Below, in pieces: positions 1 to 9,064 of a DNA stretch of 64,000 nucleotides. The stretch lies in NCBI RefSeq assembly GCF_021044425.1, contig NZ_JAJNEC010000006.1, forward strand, positions 1 to 64,000, given 5' to 3'. The translations under genes were made by a program, and so were the position numbers. The notes beneath the pieces were generated by a model that did not search any database, had not been told where the DNA came from, and worked only from the letters and a program-made list of their open reading frames with translations. Each line of letters opens with the position of its first letter. Within the stretch, counting starts at the first letter, position 1. Source of the DNA: Niabella pedocola (GTDB lineage Bacteria; Bacteroidota; Bacteroidia; Chitinophagales; Chitinophagaceae).

Positions 1-14
1 GCAAAGTGTTTTTC

Positions 15-67
15 GCCGCAGATGCGCAGATGGCTTGGCCTTATTCTTTAATCAGCGAATCTGCGGC
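15..67. repeat. Interspersed repeat, GCCGCAGAT type
   Basis: A 53-bp element with perfect 9-bp terminal inverted repeats (GCCGCAGAT and ATCTGCGGC) and an inner GCGCAGATG word. Two related copies lie at 45133-45184 and 45329-45382 in the same window, so it is a dispersed family rather than chance. It lies upstream of the tsaE promoter. No coding content is evident. Confidence 0.6.
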
Positions 68-206
68 CTATAAAGCATCATTTGTGGGGCCATCTTGCGT
101 TACTGGGCAATTGTAACCAAACGGATAAGGAAACGAGTTTATCCCTGATCTTTACACATCTGCCCTGTCCGGAACCTATGACATCGTACAAATCGAACCG
201 CCGTCT

Positions 207-214
207 TATCTTTG
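207..214 (+). promoter_or_regulatory. Bacteroidota -7 promoter element before tsaE
   Basis: TATCTTTG matches the TAnnTTTG consensus of the Bacteroidota primary sigma factor. It ends only 4 nt before the tsaE ATG at 219, so the transcript would have almost no 5' leader. No clear -33 TTTG was resolved. Confidence 0.5.
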
Positions 215-218
215 CAGC

Positions 219-644
219 ATGAAAAAAGTGTTTTCGCTCAACGAGATCATACCGGTTGCCGAATGGTTGCTGCAAGCGGCCGGTGATAAAAAAAACATTG
301 CATTTTACGGGCAAATGGGCGCAGGAAAAACCACGCTGATCTATACCATCTGCCAGATACTGCAGGTAGAGGATGTGGTTAGCAGTCCTACTTTTTCCAT
401 CATTAACGAATACCGGTTCACGGATAACGGGAAACCCGCTTCGGTTTATCATATAGACCTGTACCGGTTACAGGATGAGGAGGAGGCCGTTCGGGCAGGC
501 GTGGAAGATTGTCTGTATAGCGGTCATCATTGTTTTGTAGAATGGCCGGAAAAAGCGCCCGAGCTTTTCCCGGAGGGTACCCTCTACGTATCCTTAAGCG
601 TGCTCGACGAAGAGCGGCGGGAAATAGAGATACTAAAAAAATAA
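219..644 (+). CDS. tsaE: tRNA threonylcarbamoyladenosine biosynthesis ATPase TsaE
   Basis: TsaE is the P-loop ATPase that works with TsaB and TsaD to place threonylcarbamoyl on A37 of ANN-decoding tRNAs in the cytoplasm. The 141-residue product has the family's usual length. It carries a Walker A motif GQMGAGKT at residues 31-38, followed by the VSSPTFSIINEY segment typical of TsaE around residues 53-64 and the HIDLYRL stretch. The start is set by the -7 box four bases upstream. Alanine dehydrogenase follows 75 bp downstream on the same strand and may be co-transcribed. The identification rests on motifs and length and is firm. Confidence 0.95.
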   Translation: MKKVFSLNEIIPVAEWLLQAAGDKKNIAFYGQMGAGKTTLIYTICQILQVEDVVSSPTFSIINEYRFTDNGKPASVYHIDLYRLQDEEEAVRAGVEDCLYSGHHCFVEWPEKAPELFPEGTLYVSLSVLDEERREIEILKK

Positions 645-719
645 GTAATTTTACGGCTCAAACCATATCATACAACTTAAACCTTTTGCTAAAAGTCATT
701 TTCTCCGGCCGCTTCTTTT

Positions 720-1934
720 ATGAGTAAGATAAAAACCATCGTGAGCACCTCCTTCAGTTATGAAACGCAGGAGGAAACATTGGATATACGTGTAAAGGGC
801 GGGGGCATGACCATTGGCATACCCAAGGAGATTGCTTTTCAGGAAAACCGGGTATCGCTGACGCCCGATGCGGTGGCTGTGCTGATTGCCAATGGCCATT
901 CGGTGATGGTGGAGCACAATGCCGGGGATGCGGCACATTTCAGGGATGCGGAATACAGCGAGGCCGGGGCCAAAATCGTTTATTCGAGGGAAGATGTTTT
1001 TAAAGCGCCCATCCTGGTAAAAAGTGCCCCGGTGGTGGAAGAAGATCTGCCGTTGCTGCAATACAACCAGATCATTATCTCGCCGCTGCACCTTTCCGTG
1101 CTGCGCCGGGAAGTGTTGCATGCCATGATGCAGAAAAAAGTAACCGCGCTTTCCTTTGAAAACCTCAAGGACGACAGCGATTCCTATCCCATTGTGCGCA
1201 GTATGAGTGAAATTGCGGGCAGCGCCGTAATGCTGATTGCCGCCCAGTACCTGGGGTCCGCCAATCATGGAAAGGGTGTATTGCTGGGAGGGATTACCGG
1301 TATTGCACCTACAAAGGTGGTCATTATCGGTGCCGGTATTGTAGGCGAATACGCCGCCCGGGCGGCGCTGGCCATGGGAGCATCTGTAAAGTTGTTCGAC
1401 AGTAATATATCCCGTTTAAAGCGACTGGAAAATGCCATCGGGCATCGTTTGTGGACCTCCGTGCTGGAACCCAAGCTGCTGGCCAAGCAGCTGAAGACCT
1501 GCGAGGTGGCGGTGGGAGCGCTGGCCAATGAATCGGGCCGTAGTCCGCTGGTGGTTACGGAGGAAATGGTGAGCGGTATGCGTCAGGGCTCTGTGGTCAT
1601 TGATGCTACCATCGACCGGGGCGGCTGTTTTGAAACCTCGGAAGTAACTTCCCATGAAAGTCCCATCTTTATTAAATACGGGGTCATTCATTATTGTGTA
1701 CCCAATATTCCCTCCGGATTTGCCCGTACCGCTTCTCAGGCCATCAGCAATGTGCTGGCGCCCCTTTTGGTGGAAGCCGGCGATGAAGGCGGTATTGAGC
1801 GGCTGGTTTGGCACCAGCTCCATTTGCGGAACGGTATTTATCTCTTTAAAGGCTACCTCACCAATTTTTATTTAAGTCAGCGGTTTGATCTGCGGTATAC
1901 CGATCTGAACCTGCTCATTGCCAGCCAGCGGTAG
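720..1934 (+). CDS. ald: Alanine dehydrogenase
   Basis: Predicted NAD-dependent alanine dehydrogenase, which interconverts alanine and pyruvate plus ammonium. The 404-residue protein opens with a ~27-residue extension, then the family start IGIPKEIAFQENRVSLTPDAV (residues ~32 on). A Rossmann motif VVIIGAGIVGEYAA lies near residue 200. The family also includes the NAD(P) transhydrogenase alpha subunit and saccharopine dehydrogenases, but length and N-terminus favour Ald. An internal ATG at residue 29 would give a shorter form. The longer start is preferred because Bacteroidota homologues commonly carry such an extension (recalled, not checked). Downstream, 1935-2140 is non-coding and holds degenerate repeat words such as TCTGCGCAATCCGTGAG. 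Confidence 0.88.
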   Translation: MSKIKTIVSTSFSYETQEETLDIRVKGGGMTIGIPKEIAFQENRVSLTPDAVAVLIANGHSVMVEHNAGDAAHFRDAEYSEAGAKIVYSREDVFKAPILVKSAPVVEEDLPLLQYNQIIISPLHLSVLRREVLHAMMQKKVTALSFENLKDDSDSYPIVRSMSEIAGSAVMLIAAQYLGSANHGKGVLLGGITGIAPTKVVIIGAGIVGEYAARAALAMGASVKLFDSNISRLKRLENAIGHRLWTSVLEPKLLAKQLKTCEVAVGALANESGRSPLVVTEEMVSGMRQGSVVIDATIDRGGCFETSEVTSHESPIFIKYGVIHYCVPNIPSGFARTASQAISNVLAPLLVEAGDEGGIERLVWHQLHLRNGIYLFKGYLTNFYLSQRFDLRYTDLNLLIASQR

Positions 1935-2141
1935 TTCTTTTCTCACAGATTAAACAGATGGTCGCCAGAATAATAGGATCGCTTGTTTTTAAGGATTCTG
2001 GGGACCAGCGGATGACCGTTAAAGCCTTCTGTGAAAATCTGCGCAATCCGTGAGCGCATTTATTATACCCCAAAAGAATCTGTACATTCTGTGAGCCTAA
2101 TTTGCGCAGTCTTTAATTTATGTCATCTGCCCAAGCCTTTG

Positions 2142-2149
2142 TAACTTTG
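2142..2149 (+). promoter_or_regulatory. -7 promoter element before hflX
   Basis: TAACTTTG fits TAnnTTTG and ends 7 nt before the hflX start codon. This places the transcription start at or next to the ATG. Confidence 0.5.
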
Positions 2150-2156
2150 CCCCTTC

Positions 2157-3344
2157 ATGCTTGATAAAAAGAACATCATACAGGGAACGGAAACGGCGGT
2201 GATCGTTGGAGTGGTAACCAAGGACCAAACGGAGCAACAGGTGGTAGAATACCTGGATGAGCTGGCGTTTTTGGCCGAAACCGCCGGTGCGGAAACAAAG
2301 AAACGGTTCATCCAGAAATTGCAGCACCCGGATACCCGCACGTTTGTAGGAAAAGGAAAACTGGAGGAAATACGCCAGTATGCCATCGCCCACCAGGTAA
2401 ACCTGGTCATTTTTGATGACGAGCTTTCCGGAGCCCAGATCAATAATATTACAACAGCCATCGGGGTAAAGACCATCGACCGGTCGGACCTCATCCTTGA
2501 TATTTTTGCCCGCAGGGCCAAAACTGCCGAAGCCAAGGCCCAGGTGGAGCTGGCCCAGTACCAATACATACTGCCCCGGTTGCGCGGGATGTGGAAACAC
2601 CTGGAACGCCTGGGGGGCGGCATTGGTACGCGCGGACCGGGGGAAACGGAAATTGAAACCGACCGGCGTATCGTTCGGGAAAAGATCTCCTTACTGCGGA
2701 ACCGATTAAAAGAAATAGACAAACAATCGGCCACCCAGCGAAAGAACCGCGGGGAGTTTATCCGCGTGGCGCTGGTAGGCTACACCAATGTGGGCAAGAG
2801 CACCATTATGAACCTGCTGAGCAAACGGGATGTGTTTGCCGAAAATAAACTTTTTGCAACCCTGGATACGACCACCAGCAAAGTGGTTTTTGAAAATACG
2901 CCCTTCCTGTTAAGCGATACTGTAGGGTTCATCCGCAAGCTGCCCCACCACCTCATCGAAAGTTTTAAAAGTACGCTGGATGAGGTACGCGAGGCCGATA
3001 TACTGATTCATGTAATCGATATATCGCACCCGCAGTATGAAGACCAGATGGCGGTGGTGAACAAAACGCTTCAGGAGCTGAAGGCGTTTGACAAGCCCAT
3101 GATTACCGTGTTTAATAAAATGGATCTGTATGAGCAGCAGACCTTTGACGAGTGGCTGGGTGAAGATACCAAAAAGGAGATCCTGCAGGACCTGTACGAC
3201 CGCTGGAATCATGAAACTGGAGGCAATGCCGTGTTTGTTGCTGCAACCGAACGGCGGAATGTGGAAGGACTGCGCGCCACCATCTTAAACAAAGTAAAAG
3301 AACTGTACCAGGTACGATACCCGTATAAAACGATGTTTTTTTAA
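2157..3344 (+). CDS. hflX: Ribosome-associated GTPase HflX
   Basis: HflX binds the 50S subunit and splits or rescues stalled ribosomes under stress. The 395-residue protein has the HflX N-terminal domain with the signature GGGIGTRGPGE at residues 153-163. The G domain follows, with G1 GYTNVGKST at 208-216, G3 DTVGF and G4 NKMD. Length and domain order are normal. It is monocistronic as far as the sequence shows: the gene behind it is on the other strand and a 280-bp gap follows. Confidence 0.96.
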   Translation: MLDKKNIIQGTETAVIVGVVTKDQTEQQVVEYLDELAFLAETAGAETKKRFIQKLQHPDTRTFVGKGKLEEIRQYAIAHQVNLVIFDDELSGAQINNITTAIGVKTIDRSDLILDIFARRAKTAEAKAQVELAQYQYILPRLRGMWKHLERLGGGIGTRGPGETEIETDRRIVREKISLLRNRLKEIDKQSATQRKNRGEFIRVALVGYTNVGKSTIMNLLSKRDVFAENKLFATLDTTTSKVVFENTPFLLSDTVGFIRKLPHHLIESFKSTLDEVREADILIHVIDISHPQYEDQMAVVNKTLQELKAFDKPMITVFNKMDLYEQQTFDEWLGEDTKKEILQDLYDRWNHETGGNAVFVAATERRNVEGLRATILNKVKELYQVRYPYKTMFF

Positions 3345-3610
3345 AAAAGAGGTTCAGTGTTGTGCTGCAATGTATGCGGCCTTCCAGCAGTTTAGTAAGG
3401 TGTAGCCATAGAGAAAACAGAACCTTACTCTCTGTCTCCCTAGTCGCACAGTCCCCGGAAATAACCATACCTGCACAAAACGTGCACCGAGGGGAAAGTA
3501 GTTTTTTATTACCACCCTGGCATAAGCCTGCGGCTTGTGCAGTGTTATTACTTAGCCTTATAACCCATGCCTCCGGCATTTGCCACTCTGTTCCCAGTCT
3601 TGTATAAAAG
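3345..3610. other. Intergenic region with short hairpins
   Basis: No credible gene. The region contains an inverted pair AGTAAGGT and ACCTTACT around 3397-3427 and two small palindromes, AAGCCTGCGGCTT near 3526 and ATGCCTCCGGCAT near 3569. These resemble dispersed palindromic elements of Bacteroidota intergenic DNA. Function is unknown. Confidence 0.35.
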
Positions 3611-3623
3611 CTATTAGGCTTAA

Positions 3624-4070
3624 TTACTGCCGCAGCGACAAAATATAGCTGACCATTGCTTTTGCATTTTCGAGCGAAAGTTTCGGGTGAGGTATCATTA
3701 CAGCCGCTCCCCAGCTACCACTTCCTCCACTGATTATTTTTTTTGAGAGGTAATCCCTATATGCTTCATTTACGGGGTATCGTTTTGCTATGTCTTTAAA
3801 CGCCGGTCCAACGGATCGCTTATCTTCCTTATGACAACTATAGCAATCGGAATAACCCACTAAAACCTGGCCCTTGCTGGCTATTTCGGGTGGAACATGT
3901 TCGCTTGGGCCCGGTATCGGTTTTATATAATCAAAGGTTTTTGGGGGGACTTGTTTTGGCTCGTTGCTGCAGGCGGACATCCACAAAATAGTAAATAACA
4001 GAACACCTGCTAAAACGGTCTGCTTTTTCCGCCTGCGTCTGTTAACAATGTTGCTGCTTTTTGATGCCAC
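3624..4070 (-). CDS. Lipoprotein c-type cytochrome
   Basis: Small monohaem cytochrome c, probably an envelope-anchored electron carrier. Counting from a GTG at 4070, the 148-residue product has a basic N-terminus (RRRRKK), a hydrophobic stretch and a lipobox ending at Cys34 (WMSAC). The haem site CYSCH is at residues 76-80 and a likely axial methionine (VMIP) at ~125. A longer reading frame back to an ATG at 4280 exists, but its first 70 residues are repeat-derived and lack signal-peptide character, so the GTG start is preferred. The electron partner cannot be told from context, although a Rieske-type ferredoxin gene lies divergently next to it. Confidence 0.8.
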   Translation of the reverse strand: MASKSSNIVNRRRRKKQTVLAGVLLFTILWMSACSNEPKQVPPKTFDYIKPIPGPSEHVPPEIASKGQVLVGYSDCYSCHKEDKRSVGPAFKDIAKRYPVNEAYRDYLSKKIISGGSGSWGAAVMIPHPKLSLENAKAMVSYILSLRQ

Positions 4071-4159
4071 CCTTTTTATTTTAAAATTAGTAATAAACGC
4101 TGATGCATCGGCAATAGTGTTGTTGCTGGTGCATCCCTTTCTGATGCGGGCCTCTGGTC

Positions 4160-4262
4160 TGGTCCGGGGGGCGTGCCTATGGCACGCACCATTCCGTAGC
4201 GAGCGCTGTCTCCCGGAGTAAATTCCGGTGTTGTAAAATGAGCCAGGCCGGAATGCAACATA
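4160..4262. repeat. Palindromic intergenic element
   Basis: Contains the perfect palindrome GCGTGCC-TAT-GGCACGC near 4171-4187, followed by short GC-rich words. It is not followed by a T-run, so a terminator is unlikely. It resembles short palindromic repeats scattered through Bacteroidota genomes. Confidence 0.35.
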
Positions 4263-4448
4263 CCGATAGCAGAAAGGCACTTAGTTTTGTAGCAGTTTTT
4301 TTTTTAGCAAGAAAAAGTGGTACAAATTTTTTTGACACAGTTTTGTTGCAATATTCTTTGCTATTATAAATAATACAAGAGGTAAAGGCGCCGGAATATT
4401 CGCTGAAAGGAAAAATTGCTGATTTTTGATATTGAAATCATCTGAACA

Positions 4449-4799
4449 ATGAACAAAAAGCTGGAGTGGCACCTGCTTGCCCTGCATCCGAATGAATTGA
4501 ATTTTAATGAAGAGAACCTGGCAGAAATAAAGATCGGCGGCAGGCATTTATGCATTGCGCGGTTTCATGAAAAGCTTTTTGCCTGTGCCGCCAAATGTCC
4601 GCATGCGGCTGCGCCGCTGGCCGGGGGCTATGTAAACGTACAGGGAGATATTGTTTGCCCGGTACACCGCTACAAATTCAATCTGGAAACAGGCCGCAAC
4701 ACCACTGGTGAAGGCTACTTTTTAAAAACCTATCCGGTGGAAGAACGGGAGGATGGCTGGTATGTGGGTATTGAAAGGGATAACTGGTTTGGATTTTAG
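4449..4799 (+). CDS. Rieske [2Fe-2S] ferredoxin-like protein
   Basis: A 116-residue single-domain Rieske protein. The cluster ligands are visible as Cys50-x-His52 (CPH) and Cys70-xx-His73 (CPVH), separated by 17 residues, the classic spacing. There is no signal peptide or membrane anchor, so it is probably a soluble cytoplasmic electron carrier of the NirD/biphenyl-dioxygenase ferredoxin type rather than a bc1 subunit. No oxygenase or reductase gene lies beside it, so the partner is unknown. The next 250 bp are non-coding. Confidence 0.9.
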   Translation: MNKKLEWHLLALHPNELNFNEENLAEIKIGGRHLCIARFHEKLFACAAKCPHAAAPLAGGYVNVQGDIVCPVHRYKFNLETGRNTTGEGYFLKTYPVEEREDGWYVGIERDNWFGF

Positions 4800-4952
4800 T
4801 TGCTACCGGTTATATGGGGTGTATTTCGCGCAGCGGCGCAAAGGAGCGGCGACGAAGCATGGTGTAAATCCTTAGAGCTTCTTATATTTTGACACTTTAC
4901 AGCACCGGCATCATACAAAACAATTACACACTGCCTTATTTAGCCATATCTC

Positions 4953-4973
4953 GCGCAGGTCTCTGACCTGTGC
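4953..4973 (+). repeat. REP-like palindrome upstream of the transposase
   Basis: GCGCAGGTC-TCT-GACCTGTGC: 9-nt arms with one mismatch. It lies 79 bp before the RAYT pseudogene. An inverted, nearly identical copy lies 16 bp after that gene, which is the arrangement expected for REP sequences mobilised by a RAYT. Confidence 0.65.
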
Positions 4974-5052
4974 GGACCTGTTACTTGGTTGTTTTTCGCC
5001 GATTAAATATGTGATTATTTTAGTATATTTATAATACAACTTATGAAAAAGA

Positions 5053-5601
5053 ATGAGCGATCGTTATAAATATACAGATAAAGACGGGTACTATTTTGTA
5101 ACGGCCTCTGTGGTAGATTGGGTAGACGTATTTACAAGAGATATTTACCGGGATATCCTTTTAAACAGTTTCCGGTTTTGTCAGCAACATCAGGGGCTGA
5201 TGATTTACGCTTGGGTGCTTATGCCCAATCATTTTCATATGATTTGTTCTTTCAGGGACAGAAATGCATGAATGGTGTTAAAGAATATCAAGAGCTTTAC
5301 TGCCATAAAGATCATTGATGCAATTATTAATAACGAGCGGGAAAGTCGCAGAAGCTGGATGCTGGATATTTTTGAAAAGAATGGAAGCGAAAATAAATGC
5401 AACTATCGCTTTCAGCTCTGGCAGCATGAAAACCGCCCCGTACTCCTGGGTTCAGAACAGAAATACGGACAACGGTTAAACTATCTACACCAAAATCCTG
5501 TAAGAGCAGGTTTTGTTTTTGAACCGCAGGATTGGAAATATAGTAGCGCTACCGATTATTACACCAATCTAAAAGGCTTGCTGGATCTTGTAAATAGGTG
5601 A
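5053..5601 (+). pseudogene. REP-associated tyrosine transposase (RAYT) with in-frame stop
   Basis: Reads as one Y1/HUH transposase frame of 182 sense codons, plus one TGA at 5269-5271, right after residue 72. The two halves are in the same frame, so the lesion is a nonsense codon and not a frameshift. The first half holds the metal-binding HUH motif (MPNHFH, His60 and His62). The second holds the nucleophile region NYLHQNPVRAG with Tyr at about codon 144. Total length matches intact RAYTs (recalled ~180 residues). It is flanked by inverted REP-like palindromes. Stop read-through or a base-calling error are the alternatives to a recently dead gene. Confidence 0.85.
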
Positions 5602-5617
5602 GTGAAGTAACGTTTAT

Positions 5618-5639
5618 GCACAGGTCGGGAGACCTGCGC
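5618..5639 (-). repeat. REP-like palindrome downstream of the transposase
   Basis: GCACAGGTC-GGGA-GACCTGCGC. It is the reverse complement of the upstream palindrome except in the loop, so the pair brackets the RAYT in opposite orientation. Confidence 0.65.
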
Positions 5640-5736
5640 AAGAAAGGGCATACCTGGCACAATAACAAAATCAAACATTTTTTTGCACGCATCATTATTG
5701 GTTGCTAAAATTAGAAAAGATATTTAGCCTCAGCGA

Positions 5737-6455
5737 TCATTTCCCTGTAACCGCTGCCTCATCCAGCATCCAGATGGTTTGTCCTTTTTGAGGAGCTACG
5801 CCTTGTACCGGGTAAAGATATTTGGCGTTCTTTGCAAAGATCTTTTTCAGGATCGGGTACTTGTTGGCATCACCCACCAGCAGCATTACTTCCTTGCTTT
5901 TATTGATAAGGGTATAAGTAAAACTGATGCGCCAGGTTTGCTTGCTTGCTACCCACACTTCCTTAACCAGCCGTTTTGTTTCCGTTAAGATGGTGGTTCC
6001 GGGAAACAGCGAGGCGGTATGCCCGTCATCGCCCATACCCAGTAAGGTTAAATCAAATTGGGCGCTTTTACCAAGGATTGCTTTTACACTGGCTTCATAT
6101 TCCGAAGCGCAGGCTGCGGGTTCTCCTTTGGTAGGGGTGGCAAAAACATTTTTCCGGGGAATGCGGATATGATCCAGCAAAGCTGTCCGGCTCATTTTAT
6201 AATTACTTTCATCGCTGGTATGGGGCACAAAACGTTCATCACTCCAGAAAATGAATACGTTCTTCCAGTCGATATTATTGCTAAAGGCCGGCGTGGCCAG
6301 TATTTCAAACAGTCTTTTGGGCGTACTGCCGCCGGAAAAGGCTACGGTAAAACGGCCATTGGCGGCAATGCTTTTTGCTGCGGCACTCACAAAATGATAG
6401 GCAGCAGCAAGGCTTAAGGCTTCTTTATCTTTCCAAATAAGTTGAATCGGGTTGC

Positions 6456-6459
<4 letters not shown>
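5737..6459 (-). CDS. pgl: 6-phosphogluconolactonase
   Basis: Hydrolyses 6-phosphogluconolactone to 6-phosphogluconate, the second oxidative pentose-phosphate step. The 240-residue product belongs to the DevB/NagB-like family, with FTVAFSGGSTPKRLFEILA near the N-terminus, FWSDERFVP in the middle and GMGDDGHTASLFPG. The start chosen is the ATG at 6459, which overlaps the zwf stop codon as ATGA. That implies translational coupling. A longer frame to 6531 would lie inside zwf and is unlikely. Confidence 0.95.
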
Positions 6460-7994
<1,535 letters not shown>

Positions 7995-8015
7995 ATAAAC
8001 GGTTTAATGTTTTAA

Positions 8016-8290
8016 CGTCACAAAGACGCGAAGGCACTAAGTTACGTAAAGGAATGTTTAAAAGATGCAATAGTGACACTAAGAAATGCCACTAAGACTC
8101 TAAGACCCGAAGATGCACAAAGGGGTTATCAGACCATAGAAATCTTCGTGTTTCTTAGCGCCTTAAGGCCTTCGTGGCGTAACCGCTATGGAACCACAAA
8201 GATTCGAAGACACGAAGATGCACAAAGTAGTAGTACAGCTTTAAAAACCTTCGTGTTTCTTACTGCCTTAGTGCCTTCGTGGTTCAGCCC
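8016..8290. repeat. Interspersed ~100 bp repeats, left block
   Basis: Two units of a ~100 bp imperfect inverted repeat. Each starts with words like CCACTAAGACTCTAAGAC or CACAAAGATTCGAAGACACG and ends with CTTCGTGTTTCTTAGCGCC and CCTTCGTGGC. The two ends are near reverse complements, so each unit could fold into a long hairpin. Three more units lie at 8755-9058, on the other side of the GxxExxY gene. Apparent open reading frames across these units are translations of the repeat. Confidence 0.75.
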
Positions 8291-8291
8291 A

Positions 8292-8681
8292 TTAAAGCAC
8301 CATTCTCTTAATCCCGTTTTTGATCAGGGGGACAGAAAAATTAATAATAAATCCCAAATGCTTACCGGAAAGCTTAAGATAGCTCAATAACTGCGCTTCC
8401 CAAACCGGATGATAATTTTCCTGTGCTTTTAGTTCTATGATGATCAAATCGTCGACCAGGATATCTAATCGTAGTCCTTCGGGGAATTCAATATCATCAT
8501 ACGTTATGGAGACTTTCTTTTGCTGGAGGAATTGTATGTCTCTTTTGGAAAGCTCATAACAAAAACAGGTTTGATAAACGGATTCCAATAAACCAGGTCC
8601 CAGTTTATAATGAATGGTATAAGCGGCATCCACTACCTGCTTGGCCAGGGTTTCCCGGTAGGCATTAAAACTGCTGTTCAT
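8292..8681 (-). CDS. GxxExxY protein (PD-(D/E)XK nuclease-like)
   Basis: A 129-residue member of the GxxExxY family. The eponymous motif is GPGLLESVY. A nuclease-fold core follows, RLDILVDDLIIIELKAQE, which supplies the Asp and Glu-x-Lys of a PD-(D/E)XK site, and then the conserved WEAQLLSYLKLSGKHLG segment. The start is the ATG at 8681; the frame extends further only into repeat sequence. No biochemical role is established for the family as far as I know. The gene is bracketed on both sides by the same repeat family and interrupts the gnd-zwf-pgl gene order, which suggests it travels with, or acts on, these repeats. Confidence 0.85.
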   Translation of the reverse strand: MNSSFNAYRETLAKQVVDAAYTIHYKLGPGLLESVYQTCFCYELSKRDIQFLQQKKVSITYDDIEFPEGLRLDILVDDLIIIELKAQENYHPVWEAQLLSYLKLSGKHLGFIINFSVPLIKNGIKRMVL

Positions 8682-8754
8682 TTTGGTGTTTTTTAGGTTT
8701 GTTAATAGGCTAAAGTTAAGAAAAGAAGCCGGTGCTACAAAGGAGAGTACCGGT

Positions 8755-9058
8755 GCCACTAGGACTCCAAGTCACAAAGGTGCACAAAGGGGTTATTAGA
8801 CCCTAGAAATCTTCGTGATTCTTCGTGCTTTAGTGCCTTCGTGGCGTAACTGCTGAAAGAACCACAAAGACTCGAAGACACGAAGATGCACAAAGAGGGT
8901 ATAAGGGTTTAAAAATCTTCGTGTTTCTTGGGGCCTTAGTGCCTTCGTGGCGTAACCGCTAAAAGAGCCACTAGGACTCCAAGTCACAAAGATGCACAAA
9001 GGAGTTATCAGACCATAGAAATCTTCGTGTTTCTTAGCGCCTTAGTGCCTCCGTGGCA
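8755..9058. repeat. Interspersed ~100 bp repeats, right block
   Basis: Three further units of the repeat at 8016-8290 with the same terminal words (GCCACTAGGACTCCAAG or CCACAAAGACTCGAAGAC at one end, CTTCGTGTTTCTT and TAGTGCCTTCGTGGC at the other). The last unit runs to within 7 bp of the gnd stop codon. Confidence 0.75.
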
Positions 9059-9064
9059 ACAACA

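Noticed and set aside
78..452. 124-codon minus-strand frame at the left edge
   Set aside because: Antisense to tsaE over most of its length and overlaps the tsaE promoter; no recognisable product.
3624..4280. Long 218-codon version of the cytochrome c gene
   Set aside because: The first 70 residues derive from palindromic intergenic sequence and lack a signal peptide; the GTG start at 4070 yields a proper lipoprotein signal.
8073..8390. 105-codon frame on the plus strand, and a 67-codon frame at 8796-8999 on the minus strand
   Set aside because: Both are translations of the ~100 bp interspersed repeats (for example FVFLSALRPSW repeated); no independent protein character.
8016..9058. Repeat blocks as a CRISPR array
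   Set aside because: Units are ~100 bp, imperfect, contiguous or interrupted by a gene, with no uniform short repeats and spacers and no cas genes.
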